From: Halicephalobus mephisto
Taxonomy: Eukaryota; Nematoda; Chromadorea; Rhabditida; Panagrolaimidae
Assembly (NCBI GenBank): GCA_009193035.1
Contig: SWDT01000079.1
Location: 153,206 to 217,205, forward strand
Direction of reading: 5' to 3'
Length of the DNA stretch: 64,000 nt
Part shown: positions 57,984 through 64,000 of the stretch, piece after piece
How the letters are laid out: each line of letters opens with the position of its first letter
Position numbering within the stretch: position 1 is the first letter of the stretch
The notes under the pieces: generated by a model
What the model saw: the letters and a program-made list of their open reading frames with translations, nothing else
Told to the model about the DNA's origin: nothing
The model's database searches: none
Position numbers and translations under genes: made by a program

Positions 57984-58914
57984 TCGTTCTTACATACTGT
58001 AGTTAAGCTTAAAAACCTTCGAAAAATTAAATTTTAGTTTTAGTACCCCATGGAGTGGGGTTCTTGAGGACCTCGATAGGGGTACTGTAAAGGTCATCTT
58101 CCAAGTTGAAGGTCATAACTAGAAGTTAAGTTTGTTGAAAATTTAAATTCTCAACAATTTCCGAAGCATACTGTAGTTAATTTTTTTTTATTATTTTGAA
58201 GAAAATTAAAAACCTTCGAAAAATTAAATCTCAGTTTTAGTGCCCCATGGAGTAGGGTTCTTGAGGACCTCGATAGGGGTACTGTAAAGGTCATCTTCCA
58301 AGTTGAAGGTCATGACTAAAACATGAATTTCATTAGAAAATCTAAATTTCCATTTATTTTCGAAGACTTACTGTATTCGATTTTTGCGATTTTAAAAATA
58401 TTTTTTTATTTTGCAAATTTTGAACATTTTTTAAGTATCTTATTTCGATCCTCGAAGACCCCAATACAGTAAGATTAAAATCTTTTATTTTATTGAGAAT
58501 ATTTTTCATAAAAATCTGAATCCATTTTCGAAGGCTTACTGTATTCAGTTTTTGTGATTTTAAAAATACTTTTTTATTTTGCAAATTTCAAACATTTTTT
58601 AAGCATTCTATTTCAATCTTCTAAAATCCCAATACAGTAAGATTAAAATCTTTTATTTTATTGAAAATATCTTTTATAAAAATCTGAATTTCCATTTTCG
58701 AAGGCTTACTGTATTCAGTTTTTGTGATTTTAAAAATATTTTTTCATTTTGCAAATTTCAAACATTTTTTAAGCATTCTATTTCAATCTTCTAAAATCCC
58801 AATACAGTAATATTAAAATCTTTTATTTTATTAAAAATATTCTTTATAAAAATCTGAATTTCCATTTATTTTCGAAGGCTTACTGTACAACATTCGAGAC
58901 CATATGAACCAGTT
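57984..58914. repeat. Spacer between convergent genes: two repeat families
   Basis: A 75 bp unit (gtaccccatggagtggggttcttgaggacc ... ggtactgtaaaggtcatcttcc) occurs at about 58040-58130 and 58240-58315. A 170 bp unit (cgaaggcttactgtattcag, aaacattttttaagcattctatttcaatcttc, ccaatacagtaagattaaaatc) occurs three times at 58360-58880. The esterase and PAQR genes converge here and presumably end within these repeats. Confidence 0.8.
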
Positions 58915-61215
58915 TCATCTACCGTAATTATTTTTGTTTTTAGCGATTTTGACAAGAAGCCAGATTGTACCGATAATGCCTATGGCGTTAAAAAAGAGAA
59001 TTTTCACCACTGTCGGAAAAAGTTCGGTTTTTGTCGAGAGCAAATCCGGATTTACGGATGTTGCATCTAATCTGGCTCCTTCGCAGACGTTCCAAACGAC
59101 CATGAATATACATAAATGAAAAAGTTGATGACCGTAACAGAAGTAATCGAATTTTCCAGGGGCCAAGCATTCCGGGATGTTGGCCCCCATGAAGATCCCC
59201 GAGATCAAAAGCCAGATGAAAGCCGAGCTGTGGAGCGACAAGCCCGGGTCCAGATCCGTCGATCGAGACTAAATTTGATTTTTATTTTTCATAAAGTTCA
59301 AAATTACTTACAAAGTACCTATCCAGTAACGGGACATAGAGGATGACGGCCACAGAAAGACAAGTGAAAAGTCGGATCAAGTCCCTCGTCCTCCAGAAGG
59401 GGGCGACCACGAAGAACCCACTGGTGGTCCAGTACTGTAGGTACACTATCACCACCAGAAGACACAGATAAACCTAAAAAATAAAAAAAATTTAAAAAAT
59501 TGGTGATGAATTTTAAAAGTCTCTACTAAATTCAGAAAGTTTATGGTAAACTCTAGAAGAATTTATTCAATTCCAAAAGTTTGTGATGAATTCTAAGTCT
59601 CTACTAAATTCAGAAAGTTTATAGTAAATTTCAAAAGTTTATAGTAAATTTTAGAAGAATTTATTCAATTCCAAAAATTAATGATGAATTCTAAAAGTCT
59701 ACTAAATTCAGAAAGTCTCTACCAAATTCAAAAGTTTATAGTATTTAGAGAATTTATTCAATTCCAAAAATTAATGATGAATTCTAAAAGTCTACTAAAT
59801 TCAGAAAGTCTCTACCAAATTCAGAAAGTTTATAGTAAATTTAGAAGAATTTATTCAATTTCAAAAATTAATGATGAATTCTAAGTCTCTAACCAAATTC
59901 AAAAGTTTATAGTAAATTTTAGAAGAATTTATTCAATTCCAAAAATTAATGATGAATTCTAAAAGTCTACTAAATTCAGAAAGTCTCTACCAAATTCAAA
60001 AGTTTATAGTAAATTTTAGAAGAATTTATTCAATTTCAAAAATTAATGATGAATTCTAAAGTCTCTATACCAAATTCAAAAGTTTATAGTAAATTTTAGA
60101 AAGAATTTATTCAATTCCAAAAATTAATGATGAATTCTAAAAGTCTACTAAATTCAGAAAGTCTCTACCAAATTCAAAAGTTTATAGTAAATTTTAGAAG
60201 AATTTATTCAATTTCAAAAATTGGTGATGAATTCTAAGTCTCTACTAAATTCAGAAAGTTTATAGCAAATTCTAGAAGAATTTATTAAATTCAGAAAGTT
60301 TATAGTAAATTTCTAAAGTTTATAATGGATTCTGGAAGAATTTATTAAATTTTGAAGAATTTTATTCTATAAATTTCTAATGGATTCTAGAAGTTTCTAC
60401 TAAATTCAAAAAGTTTCTTAAATATTCCATTTGCTTCTAAAAAAATTCAGAAACTTTCAATTGGATTCTGAAAAATAAAAAAAACTAAAGAATAAATTTT
60501 GGAAAATAAAAAAAAATTAAAAGTGAATTTTGGAAAATAAAAAAAAACTCAAAAATAAATTTTGAAAAATTAAAAAAGAAAAAAAAATTAAAAGTAAATT
60601 TTAAAAAATAAAAAAAATTTAAAAATAAATTCTGAAAAATAAAAAAATTTAAAAATAAATTTTGAAAAATTTCGAAAGTATTCAGTAAATATTAAAATTT
60701 TCATTCAATTTTGGGAATTTCTCTAAACTTCTACAGTATTCCAATTGCAAAAATAACCTACATTATTGAAAAGTGAAGAAGAATTTTCTCTCATGGACAT
60801 TCTTTGAAGTCCGACACAAAGCGAAAAAGTCAAAATTCCAGAAAAATCGACCAAAAGCCAAAAAATATGATCGATTTGGGACCTCGAATGCATCAGATGG
60901 GTGAACGAACTCGCGATGAAGAGGACCGAAATTCCAGAATAAAGGACCACCAGAGGCCATCTGATTTCTTGTTCGAAAAATATTTCTGAATGAAGAAAAT
61001 AAAAATAAATAAAAAAAAACGGAAGCATGTGAGTCCAGAAATTTATCTAAAAAATTTTTAAAATACAAAAAATTACAGTAATCTATTACGAGTTCGTTGT
61101 GGAGTCTGAAAGCAGAAGCCACGTAGTACCGTAAGCTCTGGTTCAGGGGTCGGTACCCGGAGTGGATGTGGGACCTTCTCAGAAGCAACGGAACTTCAGA
61201 ATGGTCAATTAACAT
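58915..61215 (-). CDS. PAQR seven-helix membrane receptor, membrane-progestin-receptor subclass, 308 aa
   Basis: Four minus-strand exons: 61090-61215, 60762-61046, 59312-59473, 58915-59268, all phase 0, total 927 nt. Family marks: HIHSGYRP (16-23); HNELINFWTHMLPFF (39-53); SSFTHLMHSRS (88-98); a VDFSG (108-112) in place of the usual D-Y-x-G; and GHQLFHLCIF (237-246). The conserved His/Asp positions that bind zinc in PAQR proteins (His92, Asp109, His238, His242) are present. WTHMLPFF and PECLAPGKFDY resemble the mPR (PAQR5-9) class more than the adiponectin-receptor class. Length 308 is normal for the family. PAQR proteins act at plasma or internal membranes; steroid-like ligands are known for the mPR class. 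Start ATG 61215 gives a short N-tail; an extra upstream exon cannot be excluded. Intron 2 (59474-60761) is filled by a tandem repeat. Confidence 0.88.
59490..60420. repeat. About 95 bp tandem array in the PAQR intron
   Basis: Nine or more copies of tgatgaattctaaaagtctactaaattcag, aaagtctctaccaaattcaaaag, tttatagtaaattttagaagaatttattcaattcc. 60420-60760 is AT-rich simple sequence (aaaataaaaaaaaattaaaagtaaatttt). Confidence 0.85.
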
Positions 61216-62650
61216 AATTTTTTATTTTTTTAAATATTTTTAAAATTTAATTTTTTCAAAATAATTAAAAATTTGATTTTTTTTAAATATTTTTAAAATT
61301 TAATTTTTTTCAAAATTTTCAAAATTTGATTTTTTTAAAATATTTTTAAAATTTAATTTTTTTCAAAATTTAAAAAATTTGATTTTTTAAAATATTTTTA
61401 GAATTTAATTTTTTTCAAAATTTAAAAAATTTGATTTTTTAAAATATTTTTAAAATTTAATTTTTTTCAAAATTTAAAAAATTTGATTTTTTTAAATATT
61501 TTTAAAATTTAATTTTTTTTCAAAATTTAAAAAATTTGATTTTTCAAAATATTTAAAAATAAAAAAAATTCAAATTGACTTTCTCGAAAGTTCAAAAACT
61601 TTTAAATAAAGAATTTAGTTGACTTTGTGGCGTGTCTGAATTTTAAAAATGAAGTCGACCTTAGTTGACCTCTTTGGTGTCCCAGAACATTAGGAAAAAT
61701 AATGTAATTGGCTTCAATTGACCTTCTTGATGTGCCAACGCATAAAAATAAAAATTGTAACTGACTCCAATCGATCTTACGAGATGGCAGAGTCTCAGAA
61801 ATAGGCAATTTAGTTTATCTTGCTTAATGGCTGAGGTCTTAGACAACTTAGGTGGTCTTCGTAGTTTGTCAAAAGTTCAGAAATAAAAGATTTAATTGAT
61901 CTTCTTTGGTATATTAAGATATTAAAAATAAAAGACTCAATTGATCTTCTTTGATGTGTTAAGATATTAAAAATAAAAGACTTAATTGATCTTCTTCGGT
62001 ATATTAAGATATTAAAAATATCAGGACTTAATTGATCTTCTTCGATGTATGAAGATATTAAAAATATCAGGACTTAGTTAGTCTTCTTTGGTATGTTTGA
62101 ATAATAAGAATATAAAACTCAATTGATCTTCTTCGATGTCTTAGGACATTAAAAACATAAAACTCAATTGATCTTCTTTGGTATGGTTAAATTATAAAAT
62201 TATGAAGCTTAATTGATCTTCTTCAGTATCTTAGGACATTAAAAACACAAAACTCAATTGATCTTCTTTGGTATGTTGGAATATTGAAAATACAGGACCA
62301 AATAATCCTTCCTATCGCGTCAGGACCTAGGAAATAGAAATATAGCTGACTTAATTTGACCTTGTTGATTGGCTAGGACATTAAAAATACAGGGCTTACT
62401 TGAGCTTCTTGACTTTTCAAGAAGGTAGAAATCGAAGACCTATTTGACCTTAGTTGACCTTAGTTGACTTTTCAGGAAGTAAAAATGAAAGACCTATTTG
62501 ACCTTAGTTGACCTGTCAGGACCTAGTTGGTTTTAGTCCACTTTCTTAATATGTCAGGACCTTAGAAATACACGACCCACTTGACCTGGATTGACCTCCT
62601 TGACCTGTCAGGACTTCGGAAATGACGAACTTAGTCGATCTTCTTGCGTG
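61216..62650. repeat. AT-rich array (61220-61560) and 55-60 bp minisatellite (61610-62650)
   Basis: First part: copies of aaaatttgattttttaaaatatttttaaaatttaattttttt. Second part: about 16 copies of gacttaattgatcttcttcggtatattaagatattaaaaataaa, changing rightward into gttgaccttcttgacctgtcaggac. The latter version is GC-richer and ends at the candidate exon below. Confidence 0.8.
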
Positions 62651-62689
62651 TCAGAATTTTTGAAATCGAGAACTTGGCTGACCGCAATT

Positions 62690-62885
62690 GACCTTCTTGA
62701 CGTGGAGAAACTTCAAAGCAGAAAAAGCCGATGTCAAAAAAGGTTCTCTCTCGACTAAAAAGGAAAAAATGACGACAAGCTCAAAAAAGTCCAGAATAAG
62801 CCAGTCGGACCAGCTTTTCCCGAAAAATACGAGTGCATAACAAAAAATCGAAAAAAGCAAGTGCCAGGAAATAAAAGTTATTTTT
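62690..62885 (-). other. Candidate membrane-protein exon, minus strand, unassigned
   Basis: The minus-strand frame reads two hydrophobic segments, WHLLFSIFCYALVFFG and DWLILDFFELVVIFSFLV, followed by VEREPFLTSAF, and may end at a donor ccac|gtcaag (about 62700). The sequence is unique and GC-richer than its flanks. No acceptor AG precedes the frame at a convincing distance and no partner exons are visible. It might be a distant upstream exon of the PAQR gene, part of another membrane protein, or a remnant. Confidence 0.3.
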
Positions 62886-64000
62886 TGTTAAAATTGCATT
62901 TTTTTAAATTTAAAAAAAATAATTTTTTAGAATTTAAAAAAAAAATAATTTTTTTAGAATTTAAAAAAATTTGATTCTTAAAAATTAAAAAAAAATGTTT
63001 TTTTAGAATTAAAAAAATTTGATTTTTTTAATATTTTAAAGAAATTAAATTTTTAAAATTTTAAATTTTAAAAAAAATAATTTTTTAGAATTTTAAAAAA
63101 ATTTTATTTTTAAAAAACATCTGGGTCTATTTTATTCTGGAACCAGAATTAAATTGACAAATTAAATCAGTGAAAACCAATTTAGGATCAAGATTGACGT
63201 TTTGTGAAAAATTCGCCCAAAAAGTTGAAAAACCAGTAATCAGAGTCGGGTTAAAAAATAAATTTAGACATTTTCGTGGTGAGACTACTAGTAAAAAAAT
63301 TTAAAAATAGTGTAAAATGTAATAATAAAAGTCAAGTGAAAAAAAAATTAAATTAAATTTTAAAAAATAGTCTTGGCACGAAAATAATTTTAAAAATAAT
63401 AATTTAACTTAAGTTCGAAAAAGACAAAGTTGAAATTTTTTATAATATAATCACTAGATAGAAATTTTTAAAAATGTTCTTAGCACGAAAATAATTTAAA
63501 AAATAGTAATCAAAATTAAGTTCGAAAAAGATAAAGTTGAAATTTTTCGTAGTCAGATCATTGGATAGAAAAATTTTAAAAAATAGTCTTAGCACGAAAA
63601 TAATAATCAAAATTAAGTTCGAAAAAAATAAAGTTGAAATTTTTTATAATATAATCACTAAATAGAAAATTTTAAAAATGTTCTTAGCACAAAAATAATT
63701 TTAAAAATAGTAATCTAACTTAAGTTCGAAAAAAATAAAGTTGAAATTTTTTATAATATAATCACTAGATAGAAAAATTAAAAAATGTTCTTAGCACAAA
63801 AATAATTTTAAAAATAATAATCTAACTTAAGTTCGAAAAAGTAAAAGTTGAAATTTTTTATAACATAATCACTAGACAGAAAAATTAAAAAATTCAAAAA
63901 ATGTTCCTGAAGTGAAAATAATTTGAAAAATAATACTAATAATTAGTTTTAAAAAAACTAAAAAATATTTTCAATAAGACCATTAATCGAAAAAAGTTTA
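62886..64000. repeat. AT-rich DNA and a 105 bp array (63360-63910)
   Basis: 62886-63115 is A/T homopolymer-rich filler. 63115-63270 is slightly GC-richer and unique. From 63360 five copies of gttcttagcacgaaaataat, taatctaacttaagttcgaaaaa, ataaagttgaaattttttat and aatataatcactagatag lie in tandem to 63910. No gene is visible at the right edge. Confidence 0.75.

Noticed and set aside
1..64000. Transfer RNA, ribosomal RNA or spliceosomal RNA genes
   Set aside because: No cloverleaf with A/B box words or other conserved RNA sequence was noticed by eye; a covariance-model scan would be needed to exclude them.

Overview
This window reads as nuclear DNA of a nematode, probably a rhabditid relative of Caenorhabditis. 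The evidence is short AT-rich introns with TTTTCAG acceptors, a nematode-specific ground-like (hedgehog-related) gene, a GAR-3 type muscarinic receptor, and non-coding DNA full of TACTGTA and of GGTCC(C)-x-ACGAA / TTCGTG-x-GGGACC words. No single species is asserted. Genes occupy a small part of the 64 kb. The rest is AT-rich intron and spacer packed with tandem arrays, palindromic (hairpin) repeats and short elements with inverted ends.

Seven spliced protein genes can be reconstructed, with reading phase consistent across the junctions. From left to right: (1) a BTB/POZ protein, minus strand, running off the left edge (165-1239); (2) a divergent heterotrimeric G-protein alpha subunit, minus, 8 exons, 349 aa (2373-8917); (3) a muscarinic acetylcholine receptor of GAR-3 type, plus, 8 coding exons, 666 aa (25418-32388); (4) a secreted ground-like protein, plus, 4 exons, 231 aa (35954-38702); (5) a large multi-zinc-finger nuclear protein, plus, 7 exons, about 931 aa (about 47110-52018); (6) a secreted SGNH/GDSL esterase-like protein, plus, 6 exons, 432 aa (53766-57961); (7) a PAQR membrane receptor of the membrane-progestin-receptor subclass, minus, 4 exons, 308 aa (58915-61215). 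Two further exon-like fragments (about 34.5 kb minus and 62.7 kb minus) could not be assigned.

The 16.5 kb between the G-alpha and receptor genes, which are divergently oriented, has no convincing coding gene. It holds satellites, hairpin elements and a few unique GC-richer islands that may be leader exons or regulatory DNA. The 8.3 kb between the ground-like and zinc-finger genes is a chain of GC-rich unique islands and hairpin-rich satellites, including units with E2F-like TTTCGGCGCGAAA words.

The genes do not form an operon. The shared theme of signalling (receptor, G-alpha, PAQR) is probably coincidental. The most interesting points are: a G-alpha that keeps the nucleotide fold but has lost the switch I arginine, the NKxD lysine and about six C-terminal receptor-contact residues; a progestin-receptor-type PAQR; a 1.06 kb element with inverted ACACAAAAA ends inside the receptor gene; ten copies of a 150 bp hairpin element with the same end motif; and a sharp codon-usage patch inside the zinc-finger gene. 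All calls come from reading the sequence by eye; no search or alignment program was run.
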